Positions 34,300-46,579 of a DNA stretch of 64,000 nucleotides are shown piece by piece (the first letter of the stretch is position 1; every line of letters starts with the position of its first letter). The DNA comes from Ophiostoma sp. CBS 140.51 (taxonomy: Eukaryota; Ascomycota; Sordariomycetes; Ophiostomatales; Ophiostomataceae): the NCBI GenBank assembly GCA_029298735.1, contig JANSLP010000131.1, positions 18,837 through 82,836 on the forward strand. The letters are read 5' to 3'. The translations under genes were made by a program, and so were the position numbers. Under the pieces are notes generated by a model that searched no databases, had not been told where the DNA came from, and saw only the letters and a list, made by a program, of their open reading frames with translations.

Positions 34300-37200
34300 G
34301 GTGGAAGAGTGGTGGAGGAGAGTCGATAAGTGGTGTAATATGATGTGTGTAAGTGTTGATGTTGATGTTGATCAGCGGGTGTGAAAATTGTTCATTGTTG
34401 GAGACGTTGATGTTGATCAACGTCGGGATGTTGGGATGTTGGTCTGTAGGTACGTTGGATGGCTACCGTTGAAAAAGTGCCAGACCGGGGTGGTTGAGTA
34501 AGAAAAAGAGTAAACAGTGGGAAGAAAGAAGAAGGGAGAAGAGGATGAAGGGGGGCGACCGTTGCTTTAATAGGAGAGGAGAGAAGGGGAGAGGATGATA
34601 AGAGAGAAAGAGGAGAGGAAAAGAAGAAGCACAGATCAGGACTCGGCCAGGGTTGGTCAACACGGGAAAGGTAGGTGCATGTACTCTGCGCTGGTGCAGG
34701 GTAGAGAAGAGGGAAGGAACGAAGGAAGGAAGAGACGTAAGTGTAAGTGGAAGCTGGGGGAAAGAGCGGACAGGAGGCGGAACGGGGAAGGAGCGACTGT
34801 GCACCCAACCGACAGGCAAGGTCAGAAAGTAGACTCAGGCGATCCCTTCCTCAAAGTATGGCCTGGTACATCTGTTGACAGTTTCTGGTCGACTTTACTT
34901 TATTGACACTTGTCGATGGTGGCGGCTGTGCTAAGAGTGCCGCCTTGGGGGAAGCCTGGAGACTGCCTGGCCTCAAGCCTGACTGCCAGCCAAAATACAA
35001 GTACTGCTTGTATGTCTCGTATTTCTTCTATCTGCAGCCAAGCATTGTTGACTCAGATTTGGCCAGCAAACTACCAGATCATGGAGGGTATCACATGGGG
35101 TGAGATTAGAACAGAAAAGGAGAAGAACAGGTACAACATCCACCTCATCATGGCGATGCGTAATGATGACCACAAGAAAGTGAGGGGAAGCGGAGAAGAG
35201 GACGAGAGCGCGTGGAGATGGCGTGGAGAATGGGATACAAAACGTTTCGTACACGATGGTACTTGAAGTGAAGATAGAGGTACAATTCAAATCTGTACGA
35301 GGCGAAACAAAAGAAGAAATAGACAAGAGACAATTCAGACTAGGCACAGAGAAGAACACGAACAAGGTGAGACATGGGACGCGGACACAAAGGCCGCCAC
35401 AAGAGACACAAAAAAGAAGAGAAGGAGAGACAAGGGCAGACAAGAACACTTGGCCATGGCCCTTGTCGTGCAAGTACACTGTAAGTGTAAGTGCTCCCCA
35501 AACATGCCCCTTGAAAGTGGTTGACCTGCCCTGCCTCGGAAGGCATCCGCCAGCCACCTCTACCTCTGTCCGTGGCGTTTTGAGGACTCCTCTTCGACTT
35601 TGGAGTCTCAAGGAGAAATTAACCCAAAAGAGAGAAGGCATAGGAAGAATGCCCTCACAGCTAGTTGACAGTAAATACACTTTTGTCTGCCGTCCTGATA
35701 CAGGCAATGAAGATCTTCGTCCCAAGGAAGTGGAGCAAAAACGGAGGATCAAAAGAGGCAGGCAAAGCAAGCAAGAAATCCAAACCAAGAAGATTAGCAC
35801 CGGCACTAGAAAAGAGGTAGAAGGTTTCGTAAAAGGAAAGAGGAAAAAGTGAGTAAAATTGATGGGTCAGATAGGAAGAGAAAGGAAGGACGAGACAACA
35901 GTCTCCACTCTATCTTGGCTTAACAACTCAGTATGGGCAGACTTAAACCGAAGTACTGTTCGAGGCCCTTCAAAAAGTAGAGGCTCGGCGGGGAGAAAAC
36001 ACAATTGCCAAGCGGCCAAGACAGGGCATTCTCTGCCCACTTTTTGCTTTGGCAAGTAGGGGCCGTCTTGGCTGGGGACGAGGATATGGGGAGACCAAAA
36101 GGAACGAAAAGAGGCGGAGCTCTCTCTTGAGGCTGTCATTCAGCTTTGAATGAAGTCGCGTGCCAGCATGTGCGGACTTTTGGGAGAGAGGTAACAACAG
36201 GCGTTTTTGTCACTAACATGGTCACACACAGCGAGAGAGCCTACGAGCTAGGGCAATTCTCCCGCTAAAGACTACGGCGTTGGGGTCTCCCCGCCGGACG
36301 CTATGGCTGTTTCAAGTCTGGTGGGCATGACAGTGAGCCAGGTCATGAGCAGAGGCAGGAAAGGTTAGATCCAGGATACAACATCTGCCAACTCCCGATA
36401 ATATTTGAGCCGAAAAATAGCAGCACTACAAATCAACAGCATTCCGCACTGGGCTTCTTAAGCCGTAACAGTACTTCACTGAGCCGAGGATAGGCTCAAA
36501 GTCCGTAATCCACAGTGCCAAGGCCGCTGTAAGTGCAATAAAGGAGCAAATAATACGGGGGAGACGGGGTAGAGCTCGGTACATACCCCGAGTTTCCATC
36601 ACAAGCTTCTTTCGTTGACCGAGCCAGTGTTCAATCTCATCTTCATCTGGACGCGTACTTCATCATGTACATGTAGGTACATACAATAGGCGGAAGACTC
36701 CATAATCCATTAGGCATGGATCATGGGGGTCGAGCGGGGGAGTGACAAGAAACCTTTTTAAACGACAAGTATTCTGGGGAGAGGCTGGAGAAGACGATTT
36801 TTCGTGATATTTTTTATGTGAGTCGAAGGGAGACTCGAACAATACAGTTGTCATAAGAATAAGAAAATGAAATTACCTAACAAAAGTCTGGGGCAGGCAA
36901 GGAAACATACGTGGTCCTGGGAGGCTCTTGGGCGGCTCTCGAACAACTGGACTCGGTCCTCCAACTGACAACGTTGCTTTTTCAGCTGAAGAACCAAAGA
37001 AGCCAGGAGAGCGGTTTCTTTCTTGGCCGACAATGGTGCTACTGCACGCCACAAAGCACGTCCGTAGAAGAGTCAATAATGCAGGTATGTTTTCAAATCA
37101 CAAGAGGACGTGCACTGATGCTTGTGGTTGCTGTTGTCAATGTCTTCATCTCGTGTCGTATCTTCCTTCTCATTGATCTGCATTATTCCAGAAGTTGTCC

Positions 37201-39849
37201 AGAACAAAAACGGTACTTGTACGCGAGACGCGACTTTCCAGAACAGTTTCGGCACTGGCCCTCGATGGTACCCGGCCAAGAGTAACAAAAGATGGAGCCA
37301 CTTAGTGATCCGCGCGGAGACTTTGCACAAAACAGGAAAGAGATAAGAAAAGCCAACGTAAAGTAACGTAAAAGCATCAAAAACATCACTGGGCATAGAC
37401 CTCCGATCAGTGGAGATGTGTGGAGGTATGTGGAGGTATGTGGTCCGTGATGTTTTTCTTTTTTTTTTTTTTTTTTGTTCTCAACTGTGAAGGATTGTTG
37501 TCGTTTTTCCTCTTCTCCTTTTCCCCAGGTCCACAACAGCAAGGGAAGAGAAAAAGAAGACGTAAAACTCCGCTCTCACGACCTCGCATCGTCCTTTCCA
37601 GATCAGGACAAGATGTAGTTGTTTCCCAACATCTTGCAGACTGCAACTGCGACTTTGATGCCGACCTCGCTTCGAAGGAAGGTACGACTGCACTGCCGCT
37701 GCAGTTGGAGGGTTGCAAAAGGGGGAAGAAAGGGAAGCGGAATGCACTCGAGAGCAGAACACCCCAGGTCTTTCCCCACACCACCACTTCAACAAACCAC
37801 ACAGATCCCTGCACACTAAAAACAAGCTCCTTCTAGAAACCTTCTAGGCGTTTTTTCTTCCTTCTTTTCATTTGTTGTGGTTTCTCCCTCACAATCAGCA
37901 GAAAGCATCGCCACAATTTTGGTTCTCTCCTCTCGTTGGTCTCTTCCAACTTTTTGTGTGCACCGCCAGTCTGGCTTTCTTGTCTTCTTCGACTTGTTCG
38001 ACTTCCTTGGCTTCCATGCAGGCTTCGAAAATGCTTCCATGCAGGTCAGCAGAGACGTTGTTGAGGATGGTGTGCTGATCTAAATCCTGCCGCTCTTATT
38101 CTCGACATAACTTCAGGAGAACAAGCTGGCTGCTCTTTGCTGGCAAGTCCCGCGGGCAACACTGGCCCTGGCTCTTCCCCTCTCCTTGGCTTCTAGGCAG
38201 GGATTTCTGTCGTTATGTTTCTGTTATGAGTTTGTTCTTGTCATTATTGTTTGTCAAACTTTTGTCGAGTTCTAACGAGTTTTCAACCCTTTGCCCTTTC
38301 GACAAACTGATCTCACGCGACATCTTTCTGCATTGCCTCACCGAGCACTCTTTTTTTTTGTTCAAAACTCAGTGGCCTGTGCGGACGGACGCCAAGGTCC
38401 CTTGTCTGGGGGTGATCAATGACAAGGGAGCACTTCCTTTTGTGGAGCATTCTTCGAGAAGGAATTCAAGAGCAACAACCAAAGTACGAAATACTCCCTT
38501 GACAACGTCCTCCGCACCAGGACAAAAGTACAAAAGTACGCGGCAAAAGGAGGATAACAGCGGGCTGGGCATTGATCACAAAATCGTCCGACTTTGATAC
38601 ATTGACTTACGTCGTATGCGTTGACATTTTGACATTCATGTTGACAAAAGAAAACGTAAACAAAATCGAAAGAAATGAAAGAAAAGGGATGTGCAAGAGT
38701 CCAAGCGTATCGACAAGTGTTGACAATATTAACAGCCCGATAGGGCCAGAACACTTACGCACAGTGGTTTTCAAAAGGGAAAGATGTGCAGAAGAGTTTA
38801 TTCGGTGGAAGTCTTACACGTATGTAAGGCTGATAAACGGACAGACGATATCGATGCTGTGTATGTTGTATGGGAAGAGGGCTAACAGAAAGGACTGCAG
38901 ACGCCTCCATGCCGGGCGTAAGGTTGTTTGCTGTCAATGTTGCTTGAGCTGAAGAAAAGCGCTACCAGCGAGGTCGCCCAGAACAGCTTGGCTGCACCAC
39001 GGAAGGATCTTGTTGCTATCCGAGAAAATTGACACCCAAAATGACAGACGAATCGAATAAAAACAAATGTCAATGCGATGACCATGCCTTTTCATGTATG
39101 TTATCAGGAGGACTTTTATTTACTGTTAGTCGAGTCAGCGCTGTCCATTTGAAGGAGAGTCTGTTAGCGTCCGATTTCTTGCTTGAGGAGGCTCAAGGGA
39201 CATTCTTGCGCTAACTCGTAGGTAAACTGGTCACGCGCCTCCTTACCCCAAAAGCCAAGCCGTCAGGCGAGGCTGAATCAATGTAGGCATCGAGCAGTTA
39301 ACCAACCACATCACATCCTTTTTCGTGCTTTAGCTATCTCGAGGCTGTGCAGCTCCCTTGCCTTGCTGCCCTGGGACTTCCCCAGACAAAACAGAGACAC
39401 TACTGCAGCCTGTCAGTAGCCTGCCAGCTAAATTGCCAGCTTGATGCCAGCTTTCAACATAAAAGGACAGACCTTTCCGGAGACTGAATATGCGGGCGCG
39501 AGAATGACAGCCTTGTTTTTGTCTTGCTGCTAAGGTAGGCAATCAACAAGCACCTTTCACGAGGAAACAAGCTCCCGTGAGCTTTACACCGCCCTCGTCT
39601 CCCTCTGCAAGCCAAGGCTACTGGCCAAGAGGATACGCCATGAGGTTGGGCAAAGACGTGGGCGTTCTTCGTATCCATCATTGTCACTTGTTGTTTAGAT
39701 GCCGTCTTTGCCGATAAGCCTCTGTACAAGCCTTACGCTCAAAAAGTCTTGTTTTAATAAGCTTCGTTTGTAGTCCGTCTATTCTCTAAAATTCGCCTTC
39801 TATGATGGTATCCTCTCTCTATATCTCATCGGGCACTATCCCGTCTCAC
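34300..39849. other. 5.5 kb region without a supportable gene
   Basis: Upstream of the permease (minus) and downstream of TTI1. 34390-34830 is CT-rich on the minus strand and fits the permease leader. The rest has mixed composition. A T-run stands at about 37452-37475, preceded by a short TGTGGAGGTA tandem, and a heat-shock-element-like TTCTAGAAACCTTCTAG lies at about 37834-37850. The longest open stretches (34973-35806 minus, 35223-35852 plus) overlap each other and have no domain. It could hold long upstream regulatory DNA or noncoding transcripts. I cannot show either. Confidence 0.55.
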
Positions 39850-42800
39850 CTACCCGACCAGCGACACAAACGACACGCCCGCCAAGACGGGTGGCGTCGA
39901 CAGCCCCCAGGAGTCTTCGCTGTTATCATCACTGCTATCGAGCTGGCCCGCACGATAGGTCGCCAACCAAACTGCATCTGGGTTCACCACTGCGAGCGCC
40001 TCGCGTGCCTTGAGCTCCTCCGATACCGGCAGAACACGGCCGCCGCCCGGTGACGTTCCCAGCAACAACTCCAAAATGGCATCGTAGACGTCGTCGTCCA
40101 GCTTGACATACGTGACGATGGCTATCAGGAGACCGGCCACAGCCTCCCAGACCTGCACCGCCTGGGCGAAACGGCCGAGGCCGGAGGGTGTTGACGAGGC
40201 AGCGACCAGGTCGTCGCGTCCACTTCCCGTAGTTTGTCTGGAAACAATGACGTCCGTCTTGGGCTGTGCGGGTGCTCGCTGGTGGACATGGATGACTGAG
40301 GGGCGGCCACCGATGCGTACGTTGGACGATGCAGGTGTGGGGGGCGTAGAGATCGACTTTGTTGATCCTGTCGGCGTCGTTTTCGACGCGACCTTTGTGA
40401 CGGCCGCCGCCTTGGTGCGGGCAGCCCAGCCCGCTAGCTTGGTATGCCACTCGGCCTTGATGCGCGTCGACAAGAAATCGCCTGCACTGGCACACAGAGC
40501 CGCCAGGGCTTCACAGGCTGCCATGCCAACGTACGGCGCACCGTCGTAGAGTCTCGTCACGACGACGGGCCAGACGGCATTGACGAGCGGCAGGAAAGCA
40601 TTCTCGTCGGCGGAAGCGAGGGCGGGCGCGACGGTGCCCAACAGGTCGAGCAAGGACTTGCGTAGAGTAGGCGTCGGTGCAGTTAGGTAGTGTTGTGTCA
40701 ACGTGGTAATGCGTGCCAGTAAAGCGTAGGTAGGCGTCTTGGGGTCTTCCGGTTTGGCGACCTCGTTGCCCTCCTTGTTGGTATCGGTGGGTTCGCCGCC
40801 GTCGTCGCTGTCGTCGTCGCTGTCATCCTCTTCCTCCTCGTCTCCATCCTCACCCTTCTTGGCCTTCTTCTCGTGCTTGCGTAGCAGCTTGTCCGCTTCA
40901 GATTCGTTCTTCCACGGCTGCTTGGGGTGTCCAATTTCTTCAACATCATCGTCCTCGGCCTCCTTGGCGAGCTCCTTGCGCCGCTTTGCCCGGCGGTCCA
41001 AGATAGTCACCAAGTCGGTGGTCGATTCCGCTTCGGGGCGTCTCTTCAGGTTCTTCTGTGTAGCTGACGCAGCCGCCTTCGATCCGCGTCCATCTTCTAA
41101 GAGAAGGTTTGACGATGCAGGCTGCACGCTCTGCTGCACCACCTCGCTCAGCACGGCAAATAGATTCTCCACAAACAATGGGTATCCGTGGTAGTTGTCC
41201 AGCGCTGCAAAGATGGCCGCCACCACATCGTCCAGGTATGGCACGAGTCGCGCGCCGGACAGGCGAATCATCATTGTGAGGACACGCGTCGAGGCTGGCG
41301 AAATGTCAAACGTGTTGAGCCGCAGCGACACCGAGTTGAGCATGTAGTCAACATTGTCCACAATAAGAGCCGAGACGCTGTCGTACTGGCAGGAGACCGC
41401 CAGGCTGTTGAGTGTCGCCACGGCGTGTGCTCGCAGCCGGTCCTCGGGTGCGCCAAGATATGTCGCAATAGGATACAGGACGTCGATCAGCTCTGGGCGG
41501 AAATCTTCACCCAGCCGTGCTGCTGCGTACGCCGTCACTTCGAGTGCAATGGCGCCGACGCGCCAATCAGACTCGCCATCAACCACCGAGACCACGGACG
41601 ACACGTCAGAGTGCGCTGAGAGGGCCGACACGGAGAAGGAAAATAGGTCCTCAAACGCGACCTCGGCCTCGGCGCTCTCATTGAACGACGACAAGTCCAA
41701 AAAGCTGTCCGGGTCTTCTTCCGAGCTGTTGAAAGCCGCCTTGACCAGCTCAAACGCCAGCCAGAATGCCGACACCTGGTCCACGCCATCGGCATCCCGC
41801 ACAAAATCAAGCATCTCGCCTGCCAGCTGGGCTTGTTGTGCGGGTGGGCCAATGTTGGCAATCAGCTGGAGGACGGCATCGCGTGTATCTTTTTGACTGC
41901 TCAGGCCAAACAAGACGGGCTTGTACGCGGCCAAGGACTTGGTGGCCAGCTGGTCCTTGGTCTGGGCAACATCGGTGCTCGTGTTCTCGTCGTCTCGCGT
42001 CTTCTTGTTGTCTGCCAACTGCAGAATCGCATCCTCCGAGACGGCCTCGCTGACAGCCGCCCGTGAACCAGCTGACGCATTCACCAGAGTGGTAATGCTG
42101 TCCCGCAACGCTGCCGAAAGGGACGCCTGCAACACTGTCGAGTCCAATTTCAAATCTTCAACGACAGCCACAGCTTTTTGCACATTGCGGAGTGCCCGCT
42201 GCTTGACGCCCTCGTCGCTGGCCTGCATAACCCGTGGAAGGCTCGTTGCCCAATTGTACGCCGTTGATTTTATCACGTCGCTGAGCTCGGGGTACAATAT
42301 AGCCAGATGCTGCAGTGTCGTCTGTGGGCCAAAGCTTCGAAAGGCCGATGTGGGTTCCTTCAATGTTCCGAGAGAGGAAGGGTCGTCCTTCTTCGTGGCA
42401 GGCGACGTTACGATGGCACTCTCCACCAAAATGGATGTGCTGTCGGCAAGTGATGCGTGGCACTCGTCCAGCAGGCCGACACAGAACTGTTGCAGAGCCT
42501 CGCGGACGTCCTCAGACTCGTGATTCCGCAGCTTCAGAACGCTCGTGAGCGCCAGCTTGATCTGAGAGGCTGTCGCTTTCAGCCATGCCGCGTCCAGCTC
42601 GTGCTTCTTTTGTACTGCCGTGGTCGAAGATGAAATCGAAGGTGCCGGTGTTCCGCGTAGTGGTATCGCCTCGGACGCAGCTACTGTGTCACTGATAATC
42701 TCTTCCTCCGCCTCGTCGTCCGATTCGTCCCTGACCGTCTTTTCGTCGTCCTCGTCTCGTCCTGTGATATTGGTTGTTCTCTGAAGACGCCGTGTCTGCA

Positions 42801-43701
42801 TGTCGCCGAGTGTGTTGACTAGTACGGCAAACAGGACTTCGAGTGTTTGCACCACCACGCGCTTCGGTGTCTTATGCGCGCCCGGCTGGGCCACCACATG
42901 GACAAGTGCCGAGACTGTACCCGGCAAGAACGACGCCAGCGCCTCTAGGTCTTTAACCGTCGTGTACAACGCCTCGATCGCGCCAAGTGCCTCCATCTGG
43001 ATGGCAGGTATAATCGAGTCGGTCACACCTTCCAGCATCACCGACACCGCATGGGCCAGCACGGGCACGGCATTGGCCGTCACGAGCGGCGACTCGGACG
43101 AGCCGGGCTTAACCGTCGCCGCGCCGGCCGCCTTCATCAATGCCGCCAGTGCTCGGTATCCCTCGGCGACAGTCTCTTCTGGTAGAAAGACTTGTGGTTC
43201 TTTGCCGTCCTTGGCTGCCGGCCGTCCACCCGTGACGACAGTTGTTAGTAGTATCAAAAGTCGCTGTGCATTCTCCCCAGAGACTGACGTCCGCCACCCG
43301 TACTGGATCAGTACCCGCAGACACTTTGTGGCATTCTCAATAAGACGCGCCGGGTACGACCGCATATGCTGCAGGATCGTTAGTAGCGGGAATGACGCGT
43401 AGTCGGCCATGGACACGTCCAGGACCGAGGCATCGTAGCCGATCTGGTCCGTCAGAATCTTGTAGAGCTCATCCGTCTGCGTCACCATCGTGTTGGCCGC
43501 GTCGGCCGCCTCGCCCGGATCGGCATCACGGCCGCCGCTCTTGCGCAGCGCCTTGGCGATTTCCAGGCAGCATGGTTTGAGCTGAGGAGTTAGTATGAGG
43601 TCTCAATATATGTTCACACCAGCAGGGGGCCGCACTTTATTGAAGAACTCCGACCGTTGGGTGGACGAGTTGCGAAAAGCCAGCTGCGGATGAGGGTCCA
43701 T
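39850..43701 (-). CDS. TTI1: TEL2-interacting protein 1 (TTI1), HEAT-repeat subunit of the TTT complex, 1265 aa
   Basis: TTI1 acts with TEL2 and TTI2 as a co-chaperone that stabilises PIKK kinases (TOR, ATM/Tel1, ATR/Mec1) in nucleus and cytoplasm. Two exons, 43701-43636 (22 codons) and 43581-39850, separated by a 54-nt intron (GTGCGG...CTCAG). The joined N-terminus reads FFNKLKPCCLEIAKALRK. It then shows the family's helical repeats: LLTILQHMRSYPARLIENAT, the GWRTSVS segment and many paired amphipathic helices along about 1,200 residues. An acidic low-complexity insert (Glu/Asp run, about residues 900-930) and a Ser/Thr/Pro-rich loop near residue 1110 interrupt the repeats. Identification rests on the N-terminal pattern and overall architecture. 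The upstream exon is supported by phase-0 joining and a good start context. Confidence 0.85.
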
Positions 43702-44537
43702 CGCGTATGGAGAATGGAGGTAGGCTGCTAACGCATGGCGGATCGTAGGGTGTATGTGTACAATCCGTATGAGCCTATCCCCGTTTGTGAGTGTGCTCGC
43801 TTGTCGTCGGCTTCTGGTCTTTTGTGCGAGGTTCTGTATATGGAGTTTGCTCGGGGTTGACGTCGAAATGTGACTTCCCTAAAGTGCTGCAGGCAAGCTC
43901 CTGGACCGACACTAATGAAGGAAGGCGGCAGAAAGGTGGGCAGGAACGATGACAAAGGGCAGTCAGGGCCACTCAGGCTCAGGGCGCAAAAAGGGCAGGT
44001 GCGACACGCGCGTTGTGTTTCCCCACCACTAGCTCCAACTGGCAGCCTAGCGTACTTTAGCTATCAGATCGAAGTGCACTGATGGTGGCAGGCACGTTTC
44101 GGCGGTTTTGGTGCATTTTGTGTGTGGTTTGCAGGCGGTTTGCAGGCGGGGGTGGGGTACCACATCGTCGTCACAGAAGCTATCAGGGGACTACCAGGAC
44201 TATCAAGGGACCATCAGTGGAGCTTCCCACAACGTCCACAATGACCCAAGGCGCTACCTTGGTCGTTCCTGCCCTCGCTTCGCACGAGGGAAACCCGCTC
44301 GTCGGAAGAAGGTGCGATGTAGAATACGCTCTTTCTTAAATTCTCCTAGAGTTCCCATTTTTATCTGATCGCTGGCAATCTGACGGAGGAAAGAACGTCC
44401 TATTTAACTCTCGCTGTTTCCTGTTTCGTATGCAAACTGTCTGGCGCAACTTTGGCTCTCGACCTCGTCTAGATCGCATCACCAAATTCAACGTCTATAC
44501 ATTCTTTACCTTTCGACCCCACCACCACACTTCCACC
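43702..44537. promoter_or_regulatory. Divergent promoter between TTI1 and the DUF1749 hydrolase
   Basis: 836 bp separate the two start codons, which face away from each other. The stretch just before 44538 is CA/CT-rich and typical of fungal leaders. I see no open frame with recognisable content and no obvious operator repeat. Confidence 0.55.
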
Positions 44538-45541
44538 ATGACTGTCGTCACCGGAGCTCCCGATAAAACGGCACCGTTCTCGGTTACCGTCCACCCTTAC
44601 GACTCGCCCACCCGTGGATCGTGCGCCTACGAAATCGTCACGGCCAACTCCGCCGGCGCCAAGAATGCGCTCGTCTTTATCGGCGGCCTGACCGATGGCC
44701 CGCACACGACCCCCTACATTCGCACCATTGCCCACCAGCTGGCCACCTCGGACGCCGCCAAAGACCTAGGCTATTCGGTGTTTGAGCTGCGCATGCAGAG
44801 CTCGTTCCACGGCTACGGCTTCAAGCGGCTGACGGACGACGTGGCGGACCTGTCGGCGCTGGTGAAGCACTTGAAGGAAAAGCTGGGCCGCGAGAAAGTC
44901 GTGTTCCTGGGCCACTCCACAGGCTGCCAGGACCAGATGGCGTACGCCAAGTCGCTGAAGGCGGGCACGAGCCCCGAGGTCAATGGGTTCATCCTGCAGG
45001 GCCCCGTGTCGGACCGGGAGTGTCTGGTGCCTTACTTTAAGCCGGGCGAGCACGACATGACCGTGGCCGCCACCGAGAAGATGATCAAGGAGGGCAAGGA
45101 GAACGTCATTGTGCCGCCCGAGTTCATGCCGGAGATGATCAAGGCACCGCACTCGGCCTACCGCTGGCACTCTCTCATCTCGTTCAAGTAAGTCCCCTCC
45201 ATGCGTAGCTGGGGAATCGCCCCACCCTCTCTAGAATTGTTCCCTAACAGAACAGTGGCGACGATGACTTCTTCTCGTCGGACCTGCCGGACGAGCGCCT
45301 GGCCGACGAGTGGAGCCAGTTCACCAAGCCCGTGCTGGTTCTGCCGTCTGAAAAGGACGAGTGCGTGCCCCAGACGATTGACGTGCCCAAGAACGTGGCG
45401 CGCTGGAAGTCATTCTGTCCGCCTGGTGTCTTCAGCGAGTTTTCGGGCTCCATTCCGGGCGCAGGCCACACCGTCGAGCAGCCCGAGTCACAGCTCTGGG
45501 TGGCCGACCGGGTGACCAAGTTCCTCAAGAGCTTGGAGTAG
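44538..45541 (+). CDS. DUF1749/UPF0613 alpha/beta hydrolase, SidJ-like esterase, 311 aa
   Basis: Family members include fungal SidJ, which hydrolyses the siderophore fusarinine C; many other members are uncharacterised. Two exons, 44538-45187 and 45256-45541. I use the second of two tandem AGs as acceptor, because only that one restores NGDDDFFSSDLPDERLADEW. The alpha/beta-hydrolase features are clear. The oxyanion strand is ALVFIGGLTDGPHTTPY. The nucleophile elbow is GHSTGCQD (Ser127). The acid region is LVLPSEKDECVP. The catalytic His lies in GAGHTVEQPESQLWV. No signal peptide, so cytosolic. There are no siderophore synthetase or transporter genes nearby, so a siderophore role is only a possibility. 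The 3' end lies 91 bp from the end of the convergent EBP gene. Confidence 0.88.
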
Positions 45542-45632
45542 GTGAGGACACCAAAAAAGAGCACATGAATTTTACCTGTAGATACCAATTCTATTAAAGT
45601 CTAAATCACGCTAAGTTGCCTATTGCACCTTT

Positions 45633-46579
45633 CTATTGCAGCTTCTTTCCTGATGTCTGCGGACCGCCCACGTCTGGCGGGTCAATGCTGATCCGGTTGA
45701 CTGTTGAGAACACGCGGCAGATCTTTCGTGAGCTGGAGTAGATGGCGTCTGACATGAAAGTTAGCAATCTTCTTTAACAATTTGTGGAATGGGTGTTAAC
45801 GTACACACTGGCACCACAACCCACGGCGCGTTCATGCCGGCAAAGTAGACCCAGCGGTACAAGAACTCGGGCCGGCAGTGGCTCGTCCCGTGGATAGACT
45901 CTTCGAACAGGAGTGTACCGTAGTACAACAGCACACCAAACAGGTGCAACGTGCTGACGACCAGTTGCAGAATGTGCCGTAGACCTGAACTGCCCGCCGG
46001 ATGGCCGACGCTGTAGACAATCGTGATCGCCGTCAGGAAGCAGAGGTTGCCGTGGACCAGCACGGTAAGGCCCTCAACACAAAGCATAAATGGGTCCGAG
46101 GTCAGGTAGCGCGAGTCCGACAGCGAGTACTCTTTCCAGAGCTGGGCGCGGACGGACTGCAAGCTGGCCAGAGTGGCATGGTTTTTGATAAAATAACCTA
46201 GAGGTCAGTGAAGGTCATAAAAGTCAAAAGAGGGGAGCCGGCATACCCTCAAAAAACCAGTGAAGACCGCCGCCTGCAAGGAGTGTCAGTATATATCAGA
46301 TGAGAACAAGGATCGCTCATAGGTGAACCTACACAAGGTGAACCACACGAAAAGAGCCTTGTCCGAGAAGAAAGCGGAACGGAACCGAGGCTTGATAAGT
46401 CTCGCGGCAAAGAAAGCAGCTGCCAAGAATGCCCCGATAGCAGAACCAAAGTAGACAAAGAGAAGCCACAGGGGAGTCGTGTTCGGCGCGTAGTTGGGAA
46501 TGATGACGCCGGGAGGATAATAGGGGTGCCCTGGCCGCAGGTCGCGAGGGACCACCGCGGGACCATCGGCGAACGCCAT
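45633..46579 (-). CDS. EBP/EXPERA-domain protein (sterol delta8-delta7 isomerase-like), 260 aa
   Basis: EBP-type enzymes move the sterol ring double bond from C8 to C7 in the ER membrane. Four exons: 46579-46333, 46273-46247 (27 nt), 46197-45805 and 45748-45633. All introns are GT-AG in phase 1. The protein has a hydrophobic helix after a Pro-rich N-terminus (PLWLLFVYFGSAIGAFLAA). Spliced family motifs follow: LHWFFEGYFIKNHA (His and Glu of the active site), LWKEYSLSDSRYLTSDPF and LCVEGLTVLVHGNLCFLTAI. Further helices and the NAPWVVVPV segment follow before a short hydrophilic tail. The family's usual G-P-L-S pattern is replaced by GNLCF here, so catalysis is not certain. Most fungi use the unrelated ERG2 for this step, so this may be an accessory EBP-like protein. 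Confidence 0.88.

Noticed and set aside
34973..35852. 277-codon minus and 209-codon plus overlapping open stretches
   Set aside because: Mutually overlapping, one Cys/Leu-rich and the other Lys/Arg-rich, as expected of antisense chance frames.
36826..36850. GAGTC...GACTC hairpin with a TTCGA-like loop on the minus strand, considered as a tRNA T arm
   Set aside because: The flanking bases do not form acceptor, D or anticodon stems. It is only a short inverted repeat.
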